Below the pieces are notes generated by a model. It had not been told where the DNA came from. It saw only the letters and a program-made list of their open reading frames with translations, and made no database searches. From IMG/VR virus record IMGVR_UViG_3300012954_001164, positions 1 to 22,654 of that record: a DNA stretch of 22,654 nt; one strand, 5' to 3'. Below are positions 6,070 through 13,329 of this stretch, piece after piece. This DNA is from a virus. Within the stretch, counting starts at the first letter, position 1, and each line of letters starts with the position of its first letter. The position numbers and the translations under genes are program-made.

Positions 6070-6346
6070 TGTCTTCCTCCTTTTTACCGATGGATGGTGC
6101 CTTTTTAGGAGCACTGCCGTTCTTGGCAGGACTCAATCCGAACGCAGCTAGCGATCCAGAAAAGACCGAGGCGATGAACGTGGGATCAAAATCTAAAATC
6201 TTCTGACCGTTAGGCAGTCGGACGTAGGAAAATGTGAGAAGGGACGCAGACCAAATAAGTACAACGACTTTCACTAGATTACCAAGGACTTCACTTTTAT
6301 CTTCATCTTGGTCTTCCTTCTCTACTTTGGGCTTGGTATCAGCCAT
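6053..6346 (-). CDS. Small late membrane protein (two hydrophobic segments)
   Basis: This 97-residue protein is of unknown function. A charged N-terminus (ADTKPKVEKEDQDEDKSE) is followed by a hydrophobic segment at about 22-42 (LGNLVKVVVLIWSASLLTFS), a short loop, and a second segment at about 57-71 (TFIASVFSGSLAAFGL). A Lys-rich tail (KNGSAPKKAPSIGKKEED) follows. Size and topology would fit a holin-like or virion membrane protein, but no holin motif is recognisable and there is no endolysin next to it, so I do not name it so. A late-type CATAAATA box lies 23 bases upstream. There is no obvious ribosome site in the short leader. Confidence 0.8.
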   Translation of the reverse strand: MADTKPKVEKEDQDEDKSEVLGNLVKVVVLIWSASLLTFSYVRLPNGQKILDFDPTFIASVFSGSLAAFGLSPAKNGSAPKKAPSIGKKEEDNAKSN

Positions 6347-6367
6347 GAATAGAGGGGTAAGGCACCA

Positions 6368-7819
6368 CTATTTATGTAGCACATCATTACCGATGAAGAG
6401 GAAATCAACACCCTTTTTAGAGAAGAGTTCCTTTGCTTCCCATTTCTTACCAGCAATAGGACTTCCACCTATATTCAGTGAAGTATTGAGCAGTACACTG
6501 TCACCTGTGAGTTCTTTGTACTTCCTCATGAGTCTTGCAAAGCAATCATCACCCTCTACTGTCTGTATTCTGGTAGATTTATCGATGTGAGTAACAGATT
6601 CTAGTCCAGGATCTATACACTCTACGTTGACATTCATCCAGGGCACTGCTGCATCAGGATGTACATCAAAATACTTGTGTGCATCACCTCTCAGCACTGC
6701 TGCACCGAATGGTCGGAAGGACTCACGATGCTTGACCTTAGAGTTCAATACATCCTTCATGTTTTTGAGTCTAGGATTGCACAAAATGCTCCTATGACCC
6801 AATGCACGGGGTCCAATCTCTCCATGACCCTGATACCATGCAATGATATTACCTGCTGCTAGTTCTTCTGCTGCCAAGGTAATGGTGTCATCATTAACTT
6901 CCTCTGTACCCTCGTCAGATTGCCAGAATGGGAACCCTGTGGAGTCAAATTCTTCCTCATGGAAGTGTTGACGAAGGAACTCAACAGCACCAAGTGAGAG
7001 ACCACAATCGTTGGCATGTGGGATGGTGTTAAGGGATGTACCAGTACGTGCTATTGCACCATTAAACATGGAATTCTGTGCCACACCACCAGTAAACCCA
7101 ACAAGTTCCTCACTGGGTCCGAGGTACTCTGCTAAAAGTTCGGCCGTGAACTCATGCACCGTGCGTAACCAGTTAATATCGAACTCTCCGTCCCACTTTC
7201 GGGTCCACTGATCGTAGTTCCAGATGTGTTTGATCTGACTGATAGGGAACTGACGTAGGAATTTAATATAGTCCTGGTCAACCAGTCCATATGCTGCTAG
7301 ACCCATCACTTTTCCTGCCAAATCTAGACCATCTGGGGTCACATCTTTGAGTCCAAGGGTAGCACCTACCTTTGCCATCTCAATACCGATGGAACCATTC
7401 TTGTCAAGGGTATGTGCAATCTCTAATTTGTTACCTAGGAACAGAGAATGGGACCTTTCATTGCTACCATACCCATCAAACACATAGTTTAGATAGGGAA
7501 TAGGACCAGCAGGCCATTGAGACAGAACGTGTGCCCAGTGGTGATCAATAGCGAAGGCACGACATGTCACACCGAGGTCAATTTCACGGTATAATTCACC
7601 CTCTTCAAAGGTTATTTGATCACTGACAATACAGATAGCATCCAGTTCAGCAGTGTGAACACCCCAATCATTTAGGATGTCTTCCCACTGCCATGTATTG
7701 TTCAGTCCATGGTGCTTGACACCAAAATACCTCTCCGTAGAGAGGTACTTGACTTTCTTACCATCAGTATAACAAATGTTGGAGTCGTGGTCTTCGACTC
7801 TCAGTCCAAGAAATTTCAT
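6368..7819 (-). CDS. Carbamoyltransferase, NodU/CmcH family
   Basis: This 483-residue enzyme belongs to the family that transfers a carbamoyl group from carbamoyl phosphate via an adenylate onto a hydroxyl or similar acceptor (NodU, CmcH, TobZ). The N-terminal Kae1-like half has HHWAHVLS, matching the metal-binding HxxxH of the family, and later VGFTGGVAQNSMFNG. The C-terminal half has GHGEIGPRALGHRSIL, KHRESFRPFG and LLNTSLN, all hallmark blocks. At 483 residues it is shorter than typical NodU proteins (about 550-600). The acceptor is unknown; a nucleotide, glycan or protein is possible. The gene follows the 62-residue gene with a TAAATG junction and ends where the late island begins. Confidence 0.93.
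   Translation of the reverse strand: MKFLGLRVEDHDSNICYTDGKKVKYLSTERYFGVKHHGLNNTWQWEDILNDWGVHTAELDAICIVSDQITFEEGELYREIDLGVTCRAFAIDHHWAHVLSQWPAGPIPYLNYVFDGYGSNERSHSLFLGNKLEIAHTLDKNGSIGIEMAKVGATLGLKDVTPDGLDLAGKVMGLAAYGLVDQDYIKFLRQFPISQIKHIWNYDQWTRKWDGEFDINWLRTVHEFTAELLAEYLGPSEELVGFTGGVAQNSMFNGAIARTGTSLNTIPHANDCGLSLGAVEFLRQHFHEEEFDSTGFPFWQSDEGTEEVNDDTITLAAEELAAGNIIAWYQGHGEIGPRALGHRSILCNPRLKNMKDVLNSKVKHRESFRPFGAAVLRGDAHKYFDVHPDAAVPWMNVNVECIDPGLESVTHIDKSTRIQTVEGDDCFARLMRKYKELTGDSVLLNTSLNIGGSPIAGKKWEAKELFSKKGVDFLFIGNDVLHK
6369..6376 (-). promoter_or_regulatory. T4-type late promoter box before the minus-strand late genes
   Basis: The minus strand reads CATAAATA, fitting NATAAATA. It overlaps the carbamoyltransferase stop codon (TAG at 6368-6370). 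With T4 spacing the transcript would start near 6363, giving a leader of about 17 bases for the gene at 6346. It marks the boundary between the early replication genes and the late island. Confidence 0.6.
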
Positions 7820-8008
7820 TTAGCAATCATCAGAGTGTTCTTTGTTCCATTTTTTACGGACTTTTTTGAGTTCTTTCAACTCCATCTTAATGTTAGCGTA
7901 GGCGGTCTCGGCACTTAGTTTCTTTCCCATTTCCATGGCACAGATCATGCCAACTCTTCTTCCAAAAAGTTGGATCGCCTTATCATAGCAGTCCATATCC
8001 TCATACAT
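7820..8008 (-). CDS. Hypothetical 62-residue helical protein
   Basis: I do not recognise the function; I recall similar short proteins beside RegA in other cyanophages. The chain has a first part FGRRVGMICAMEMGKKLSAE and a helical basic part MELKELKKVRKKWNK, which might form an amphipathic or coiled helix. It fits exactly between RegA (three bases away) and the carbamoyltransferase (TAAATG junction), with the same strand and tight spacing, so it is almost surely translated. No motif points to a reaction. Confidence 0.8.
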   Translation of the reverse strand: MYEDMDCYDKAIQLFGRRVGMICAMEMGKKLSAETAYANIKMELKELKKVRKKWNKEHSDDC

Positions 8009-8011
8009 AAA

Positions 8012-8431
8012 CTACGACTCTGATACTACTTTCTTTTTACCGATGTTGTACTTAGATTCAAGTGTCCATTCGGACTTATCTTTGTAAGAGAGAACTTTAA
8101 TCTGGTTCAGTGGTGCAATGTCCACCAGACCTTCTGCCTCAAAATCTACTAGACCCCAGTCAAACAGGAGTTTAGCAATACGATTGCGTCTTTCGATGTC
8201 GTTCTTAGTAATGTTAGCAGGTTTGCCATCGAGTGCAAACAACTCCTTAAAATGAACGATGTAATACTTGCCCTTCTTGTGAAGGATATGGCAGGATTGA
8301 TACAGCTTACGATCTTTGCGAGATGCAACACCGATGCGGGTTAGAGTTTCGCGCACTTTTAGGAAGTCATCTGGTTCCTTCAATGCCACTTCTAACATCA
8401 TATCCTGAGACCATCTGATCTCGTCACTCAT
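8012..8431 (-). CDS. regA: RegA translational repressor
   Basis: This 139-residue RNA-binding protein corresponds to T4 RegA, which represses translation of many early mRNAs by binding near their start codons. The core matches T4 RegA closely: EPDDFLKVRETLTRIGVA, LYQSCHILHKKGKYYIVHFK and WTLESKYNIGKKK. It is slightly longer than T4 RegA (122 residues), with an N-terminal extension (MSDEIRWSQDMM) and a longer C-terminus. It overlaps gp62 by ATGA, as expected in the conserved 45-44-62-regA order. In T4, regA is followed by 43; here the late island and other genes separate them by some 6.5 kb. Confidence 0.97.
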   Translation of the reverse strand: MSDEIRWSQDMMLEVALKEPDDFLKVRETLTRIGVASRKDRKLYQSCHILHKKGKYYIVHFKELFALDGKPANITKNDIERRNRIAKLLFDWGLVDFEAEGLVDIAPLNQIKVLSYKDKSEWTLESKYNIGKKKVVSES

Positions 8432-8820
8432 TTTCTTCCTCCAACGTTTAATTTAGATCTGATGACTTCTAACTGATCCTTGTTGAGCAGTTTCAGGGCA
8501 TCTCTCGCCTTGTCGGTGCTGTATCCGTAGAACTGTTTTACAAGTTCTAGATCATTATCTGTCTGAAATTTATCCCAAGGCGCGAAGCGTTTGGATTTCC
8601 TAATACTATATAGGTAATAGTTATATTGCAGATCGTTGTCGAGTTGGTGATAACGATTCATCTCATTGACATGCATGATGCAGTCAATAAAACCAGCGAG
8701 GCACTTATTTACGACGAAGGAAGGATACTTTCTCATAGCACGTTCGTCTTCATGAACGTTGCCTTGCTTCAAGTTGATACCGTTGAGGTAATCTTTGAGT
8801 TGGAATTCGTAATCGCTCAT
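8428..8820 (-). CDS. 62: Clamp-loader small subunit gp62
   Basis: This 130-residue protein is placed as gp62, the partner of gp44 in loading the gp45 sliding clamp. Support is mainly from position (upstream of regA, ATGA overlap with it) and from the family-like content: FQLKDYLNGINLKQGN, FVVNKCLAGFIDCIMHVNEM, RFAPWDKF and a C-terminal helical part. T4 gp62 is longer (187 residues); cyanophage versions are shorter, as here. Unusually it is not next to gp44: a Dam-type methylase and a 2OG oxygenase lie between, each joined by ATGA overlaps. In T4 the 44-62 pair is translationally coupled, so coupling would here run through the inserted genes. Confidence 0.9.
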   Translation of the reverse strand: MSDYEFQLKDYLNGINLKQGNVHEDERAMRKYPSFVVNKCLAGFIDCIMHVNEMNRYHQLDNDLQYNYYLYSIRKSKRFAPWDKFQTDNDLELVKQFYGYSTDKARDALKLLNKDQLEVIRSKLNVGGRK

Positions 8821-9647
8821 GAGAAAAACTTATCTAATGATGTAGGAGTTGTATCGTAGTTTGTAATGAGAAGTTCAGTCTTCCTGTTGTTCTCACGATG
8901 TTTCATACCGTAGGTAATGTCAAAGTATCTTTGATGATAGTCTTTGAACATCTCTTCGATCTGTTCATCTACATTATAGGTCACCATCCATCTGTTTTGG
9001 CACTGCTTACAGTCCGCTCCGAACCTATCGTGATCAAAATCCTTATGCATTTCGGCATTGGTCCCGTAGAGATAGGATCCAATTTTATAAGGTGGGTCAA
9101 GAAATGTTAAGATTTCAGATCCACCGTCCATGAGTTCAGCATAATCAAGGTTCGTTATACGCCAGTGAGATATGATATCACCATACTTCCTGAGGTTTGC
9201 TGCACCACGCAATGTGAAGTTCTGTTTAGATGCAGACTGAGAGAACGAAGAGTTCTCAGTCAACCCAGAGTAAGAACACTTATTAAGAACCCAAAATAGA
9301 ACAGCTTGGCGAAAAGGATCGGCGTCGGATATCTCTTCTTTACTTCGGATGAACAACTCCTTAGCAAGGTCAACGGTGCTATGCTCCTGCTTGATTGCAT
9401 AGCAGACATCAGACAGTAAGTCAGCGTCTTCTTGTAAGTGGACCCAGAAATTATAGAGGTAAAAGTATTTGTCATTAACCCACACAGGAGAATCAGGATG
9501 TAACTGGGAGTAATACAGTGCCATAGAGGCACCACCTAGGAAAGGTTCTCTATATTCCTTAGCGTCAATAGGGAACCACTTGTAGAGTTGTGCTGCTGCT
9601 CTCGATTTACCACCAGGGTATCGGAGTGGTGTCTTCAAAGGTTTCAT
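8817..9647 (-). CDS. dam: DNA N6-adenine methyltransferase, Dam/D12 class
   Basis: This 276-residue enzyme would methylate adenine N6 in DNA using S-adenosylmethionine. The D12-class hallmarks are all present: PLRYPGGKSR near the N-terminus (residues 7-16), EPFLGGASM (34-42, SAM-binding FxGxG region) and FLDPPYKIG with the catalytic DPPY at about 186-189. The length matches T4 Dam (259) and E. coli Dam (278). The target is probably GATC but cannot be read from sequence; GATC sites are plentiful across the window. It lies between gp44/oxygenase and gp62, with ATGA overlaps on both sides. It may protect phage DNA from host restriction or mark it for modification. Confidence 0.93.
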   Translation of the reverse strand: MKPLKTPLRYPGGKSRAAAQLYKWFPIDAKEYREPFLGGASMALYYSQLHPDSPVWVNDKYFYLYNFWVHLQEDADLLSDVCYAIKQEHSTVDLAKELFIRSKEEISDADPFRQAVLFWVLNKCSYSGLTENSSFSQSASKQNFTLRGAANLRKYGDIISHWRITNLDYAELMDGGSEILTFLDPPYKIGSYLYGTNAEMHKDFDHDRFGADCKQCQNRWMVTYNVDEQIEEMFKDYHQRYFDITYGMKHRENNRKTELLITNYDTTPTSLDKFFS

Positions 9648-10270
9648 AATACATTAATGTTCGCCATAGGTACACCCTGAGGTCCAGCATTGACTGGTCC
9701 ATGGGGTAATGAGTTGAACGACATAGTGTAACGTGAGTTCTCACCAGCGTGAGGGTTACTGTAATGTCTCAACCATCCAGGGAAGACAAGAAGTTTACCA
9801 GGTTCTGCCTTAAATCTTTCATAGGGTCCGTCGAACCAATCCCTAGTGATCTCCAAGGTATCAAGATTACGGATATCAACAGGGTCTTGAAAGACAGTAT
9901 CACTTCCCTCGGTGAAGTAGTATACGCCAGAGAGATAAGAATAATTATGCCGATGAAGAGGATGACCAGCACCTGATCCAGGTGGTGCATAATTCGCCCA
10001 TGACAAAGAGATGCGAAGTTCCTCAACTTGGAGAGCGAGGTCACAACGAATGTAGTCCAGACAGTCATGGAAGAAACCACACAGAGGTTGCATTTCGTCT
10101 TCCTTATGTATATCTCCACGACTGGTTCTAACACCAGCAGGGAAGTTATACATCTGCATATTGAGAGTCTTAATGAATGCCAATGCCTGATCCGACATCT
10201 CCATATCATCTGGGTCCAGATTGAACTGGTACACAGTAGTAGGGAATAGATCGTGCTTGGTTATACTCAT
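9644..10270 (-). CDS. Putative 2OG-Fe(II) oxygenase (TIGR02466-like)
   Basis: This 208-residue predicted iron(II)/2-oxoglutarate-dependent dioxygenase would hydroxylate an unknown substrate. It shows the phage family pattern HPLHRHNYSYLSGVYYF (His103, His106, His108), then GKLLVFPGWLRHYSNPH with His169 as the likely second iron ligand, and Arg180 in SRYTMSFN as the 2OG carboxylate ligand. It begins MSITKHDLFPTTVY, usual for this group. Its stop overlaps the Dam start and its start overlaps the gp44 stop, both by ATGA, so it is made together with clamp-loader proteins. Protein, nucleic acid or small-molecule substrates are all possible. Confidence 0.88.
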   Translation of the reverse strand: MSITKHDLFPTTVYQFNLDPDDMEMSDQALAFIKTLNMQMYNFPAGVRTSRGDIHKEDEMQPLCGFFHDCLDYIRCDLALQVEELRISLSWANYAPPGSGAGHPLHRHNYSYLSGVYYFTEGSDTVFQDPVDIRNLDTLEITRDWFDGPYERFKAEPGKLLVFPGWLRHYSNPHAGENSRYTMSFNSLPHGPVNAGPQGVPMANINVL

Positions 10271-11208
10271 TTGAATTCACACCTCATCATGATCTCAGTC
10301 ATGAATGCAACGAGGTTGATCTCCTGATCCATGACAAAGTTTGCTTTGTATTGGTACTCACCGATAACAAGCACTGCTTCGGGAATACTCTTGGGTTGTA
10401 AGTATGTATACAGCGAGTCGTACACATTTCTCATGATGATATGAGGTTCGTTGTCCATGTTGGATACGACCCACTTCTTCATGTCAGTATACTTACGTGC
10501 TTTCAGGTAACCCATGAGATCATTCATACCTGTATCAGACACCTGACCCAGAATACCCACGTCGATCTTGCCCTTTGAGGCATAACGTTGCAGTTCATTC
10601 AGAGTGCGACGGAAGTCAGGGAAGTGCTTCATCACGATCTCTCGCAGCACTGCCATCTCAAAGTCAACACCCTCCTCAGCGAGGATGGTATGCACACGTT
10701 TGAAGAATGAGGCAGCAAGATTGACCTTCTCTTTGCCCTTGACGTTGAACTCCACAACAGAGCAACGTGAGTGCAGAGGTTGGATGATGCGGTTCTTGTA
10801 GTTGCAGGTGAAGATGAACCTACAAGTGCCCTGAAACTCCTCTACGAACGCCCTCAGGAGCATCTGTACGTCCTGAGTGGTGTTGTCTGCCTCATCGATG
10901 ATCAGCACCTTGTGCTTCGCCTTAGAGGTCAGGGAGACAGTGGACACAAATGACTTAGCACGGTTCCGAACAGTGTCCAGGAAGCGTCCTTCGTCCGATC
11001 CGTTGATCACATAGTAGTCAGCACCCAGTTCATTACAGAGTGCTTTGGCAATAGTAGTCTTACCAATACCAGCGGGTCCTGCTAGTAGCAGGTTAGGGAC
11101 TTCACCTTGTTCGATGAACCCCTTAAACATCACAGCAGTCTCCTCAGGCAAGATGCATTCGTCAACCGTCTGTGGACGGTACTTTTCAACCCAAAGGAAA
11201 TCATTCAT
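10267..11208 (-). CDS. 44: Clamp-loader ATPase subunit gp44
   Basis: This 313-residue AAA+ ATPase opens and loads the gp45 clamp at primer ends, working as a complex with gp62. It carries Walker A GPAGIGKT (44-51), Walker B VLIIDEAD (101-108), sensor 1 FTCNY (133-137) and the SRC arginine-finger motif HSRC (146-149). The N-terminus WVEKYRPQTVDECILP is the usual RFC-box start. Length matches T4 gp44 (319). It is followed by the oxygenase gene with an ATGA overlap. No strong ribosome site precedes the ATG. The upstream gene (11218-11745, with an amber codon) ends nine bases before it. Confidence 0.97.
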   Translation of the reverse strand: MNDFLWVEKYRPQTVDECILPEETAVMFKGFIEQGEVPNLLLAGPAGIGKTTIAKALCNELGADYYVINGSDEGRFLDTVRNRAKSFVSTVSLTSKAKHKVLIIDEADNTTQDVQMLLRAFVEEFQGTCRFIFTCNYKNRIIQPLHSRCSVVEFNVKGKEKVNLAASFFKRVHTILAEEGVDFEMAVLREIVMKHFPDFRRTLNELQRYASKGKIDVGILGQVSDTGMNDLMGYLKARKYTDMKKWVVSNMDNEPHIIMRNVYDSLYTYLQPKSIPEAVLVIGEYQYKANFVMDQEINLVAFMTEIMMRCEFK

Positions 11209-11217
11209 AATTAAGTG

Positions 11218-11745
11218 TCAAACCCATTCGGGTTTACGATGTGGAAGTTTAATATAGTTATCTGCTACCCATGGTTTAGATGCAATGTACATCTTATAGG
11301 CAGTGTAGATATCGATGCTTGTATCATACTTGAACTCATCAGGTCCTGCAAACACAAAAGGTTTAGGTCCCTTGCCAGAGCGTCCTGTGGGATCACCCGT
11401 GGGTAGGATCTCTTTTGCTGCACAGAGAGTCAAGAAGCAAGTATGAACTTTACCATAGCGAGCGGCATACTCTTCACACAGGGCGAACCCATGTGCGAGT
11501 AACCACTGCCAGTTCATGACAAAATCATTCGCCCACTTGGTACATGGGTGGTTACGAAAAGCACCCTTCTCAGTAGCATAGGGAGTACCGTCTGCTTTGG
11601 GAAGGGTGCCAAATCCATGACCCTATTTGTCAGAGCATACAATAGCAAGCATCTGACAGGTCTCCAAGGGCATCTTGACAATGTGCTTGTCAGGAAGAAC
11701 CATAGCAGACTTGTATGGGGATGGGTCCGTAACGAAGATGTTCAT
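11218..11745 (-). pseudogene. Conserved phage protein interrupted by one in-frame amber codon
   Basis: The frame from the ATG at 11745 to the stop at 11218 would encode 175 residues but codon 41 is TAG (11623-11625). The part before it (MNIFVTDPSPYKSAMVLPDK, then HIVKMPLETCQMLAIV) and the part after it (HPCTKWANDF, NWQWLLAHGFALCEEYAARY) read as one protein of a phage family I recall but whose function I cannot name with certainty. TGATG with the gp45 stop fixes the start. There is no other stop or frameshift in 134 codons after the TAG, so the lesion is recent, a sequencing error, or read through. If not read, only the 99 codons from the ATG at 11517 could be made. Confidence 0.75.
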
Positions 11746-12467
11746 CAGTATTCGGAATCAGGTTCCAGGGCGATCATCAGTTCAAGGTTTTGTACTGAAC
11801 TGTTCTCACTAACGATACCATACAGTTTAGCAACTTTCTGCTCGTACAGGTCCACTTTGAAACCCTTCACAGCACGACAAGGAGTACCACCAGACATAAC
11901 CACTGCCATGTTCTCGATCTTCATGCAGAAGCAGAACTCACGATCAGTCTCACCCAGTTCAATTTCAAGGGTGTTAGCAGTAGAGTTGCGCTTGTCAGTC
12001 ACGATGGCATACAGAATACCATTCTTACCTTGGAAGCACAGATCAGGCAGTTGATAACTAGCAGCAGCAGAGAAGATCTGGAACAGTTGCTCGTTGAAAA
12101 TCTCAGTAGTGATAGCAGGTTCACCCAGACTGTTGATCTTCTCAGGTGGAACTGTGATCATACGCTCCTCAGCATAGTAATACTTCATGCGAGAACGTGC
12201 CAGAGAGATGTCAACAAACTTCTCGTCGAAGTTCACGTCAGGAGTGGAAGAAGTATTACGAGACAAGACCTTGATGGTCTTCATCATGTTACCAAGGTCA
12301 TAGATAGGTGCCTTGCGCTCAAACTCGATGTCCTTGAAGACACAAGAACCGAGGATGTTACGGTTGTTAGAGATAGTGGACACCTTCTGACCAGGTTTGA
12401 ACATAATCGAAGGATTGATGTTCATAAAGAGTCCCAAGATATCCATCTGGGGTTCGGAAAATTTCAT
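11745..12467 (-). CDS. 45: Sliding clamp gp45
   Basis: This is the trimeric sliding clamp that tethers gp43 to DNA; in T4 it also activates late transcription with gp55 and gp33. It is about 240 residues (T4: 228). The N-terminus MKFSEPQMDIL followed by NINPSIMFKPGQKVSTIS is the cyanophage clamp pattern, and the position just upstream of gp44 is canonical. I chose the ATG at 12467, giving MKFSEPQ like related clamps. An ATG at 12476 overlaps the preceding stop (ATGA) and would add three residues. Neither has a clear ribosome site. The C-terminus (LELMIALEPDSEY) ends in a TGATG overlap with the amber-interrupted gene. Confidence 0.95.
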   Translation of the reverse strand: MKFSEPQMDILGLFMNINPSIMFKPGQKVSTISNNRNILGSCVFKDIEFERKAPIYDLGNMMKTIKVLSRNTSSTPDVNFDEKFVDISLARSRMKYYYAEERMITVPPEKINSLGEPAITTEIFNEQLFQIFSAAASYQLPDLCFQGKNGILYAIVTDKRNSTANTLEIELGETDREFCFCMKIENMAVVMSGGTPCRAVKGFKVDLYEQKVAKLYGIVSENSSVQNLELMIALEPDSEY

Positions 12468-12472
12468 ACAGG

Positions 12473-12769
12473 TCATCGGTTAGGGTATTCTTCGGTAATG
12501 GTTGCTTGATCGTTGAAGTGCATCAGTAGCACTGCGTAGTGTAACACCTTCATGATGTCACGTCTAGCGGTCCCTTTCTTATCGTATCGAGATGCGTACT
12601 TCAAGATGTTGCTACGACAGAATGCCTCACCATCACCAACGGCATTGATTAGGTCCAGGGTCTGAACACTATCAGGTCCAGCAGAATAATGCTGGTTGTA
12701 GGTGGCAATAATATACTGGCGAAGTTCTTCCAGGGTTGCGTCTTCATTGTACTTTAAGTTCATAATCAA
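12473..12769 (-). CDS. DUF3310 (SaV-like) protein
   Basis: This 98-residue protein fits the phage family DUF3310. It has an HYSAG start to the domain, then VQTLDLINAVGDGEAFCRSN, ILKYASRYDKKG and DIMKVLHYAVLLM. These match the usual pattern HY..G, FCRGNA.KY..R.GKK, DL.KA..YL. Related domains occur in T7 gp1.7, reported as a nucleotide kinase; I recall this and do not see proof of such activity here. It overlaps the oxygenase stop upstream (ATGA) and the possible gp45 start downstream, so it is part of the replication operon and may act on nucleotides. Confidence 0.85.
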   Translation of the reverse strand: MIMNLKYNEDATLEELRQYIIATYNQHYSAGPDSVQTLDLINAVGDGEAFCRSNILKYASRYDKKGTARRDIMKVLHYAVLLMHFNDQATITEEYPNR

Positions 12770-13329
12770 CAGAATCTTTCAAGGGTTGCAGTGTGAAGAT
12801 CCACTCGCTTAGGGAGTTTGTTCAGTTGAACAATAGAGTCTCTAATGAATGGATTCTGCACGTTAGATTCGTCCCACCAGTGAATGACTTTACGTACTCC
12901 TGAGATGACAGGGGTCACTCTGTGAATGATACCTGTCGGGTACATAACGGCATGACCTGCGGGAAGTTTAATACTAACACCAAAGTCGCCAAAACGCAAC
13001 TCTAACTCTCCACCCTCGTAATCTGTTGGTTCGTTAAGGAAGAGTGTGGTAGAAACATCGAGTCTCAAACCATCGATGTTAGTAACTTCATCTTGGTGCC
13101 AATCATAATCTTGATCAACACCATACTTCTTGTATGTGTACCCAGTTCTACCGCTGCTGAGTGATAGATCTGGGTGGAGAGACTCACCGACTCTCTCGTC
13201 TAACCAGTCAGGATCAACTCCCTTGTGTTCCTCAACATTTTTGAACGGTGTGGTCACAAGGACAGGATCAACCTGACCAAGCAGGCGATCTACGCCTGCT
13301 TTATCAAGGATTTGTGTGCGATATAGCAT
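12766..13329 (-). CDS. PKHD-type 2OG-Fe(II) oxygenase
   Basis: This 187-residue predicted 2-oxoglutarate and iron(II)-dependent hydroxylase has iron ligands WHQDEV (His78, Asp80) and His136 in PTGIIHRVTPV, with Arg146 as the 2OG ligand in GVRKVIHWW. The block DYEGGELELRFG is the classic P4H/PKHD signature. Proteins of this type are widespread in cyanophages; the substrate is unknown (prolyl or other residues, or nucleobases). Its start overlaps the CobS-like stop by TGATG, and its stop overlaps the DUF3310 start by ATGA. This is the second 2OG oxygenase in the window and is not closely similar to the one at 9644. Confidence 0.92.
   Translation of the reverse strand: MLYRTQILDKAGVDRLLGQVDPVLVTTPFKNVEEHKGVDPDWLDERVGESLHPDLSLSSGRTGYTYKKYGVDQDYDWHQDEVTNIDGLRLDVSTTLFLNEPTDYEGGELELRFGDFGVSIKLPAGHAVMYPTGIIHRVTPVISGVRKVIHWWDESNVQNPFIRDSIVQLNKLPKRVDLHTATLERFC

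Noticed and set aside
6053-6346. Holin call for the 97-residue membrane protein
   Set aside because: Two hydrophobic segments alone do not make a holin; no endolysin or spanin gene is adjacent.
8817-9647. Idea that Dam presence comes with GATC avoidance
   Set aside because: By eye GATC is frequent throughout the window, so there is no sign of depletion.
11548-12054. 168-codon plus-strand ORF
   Set aside because: It is antisense to gp45 and the amber-interrupted gene, both supported by homology and coupled starts.
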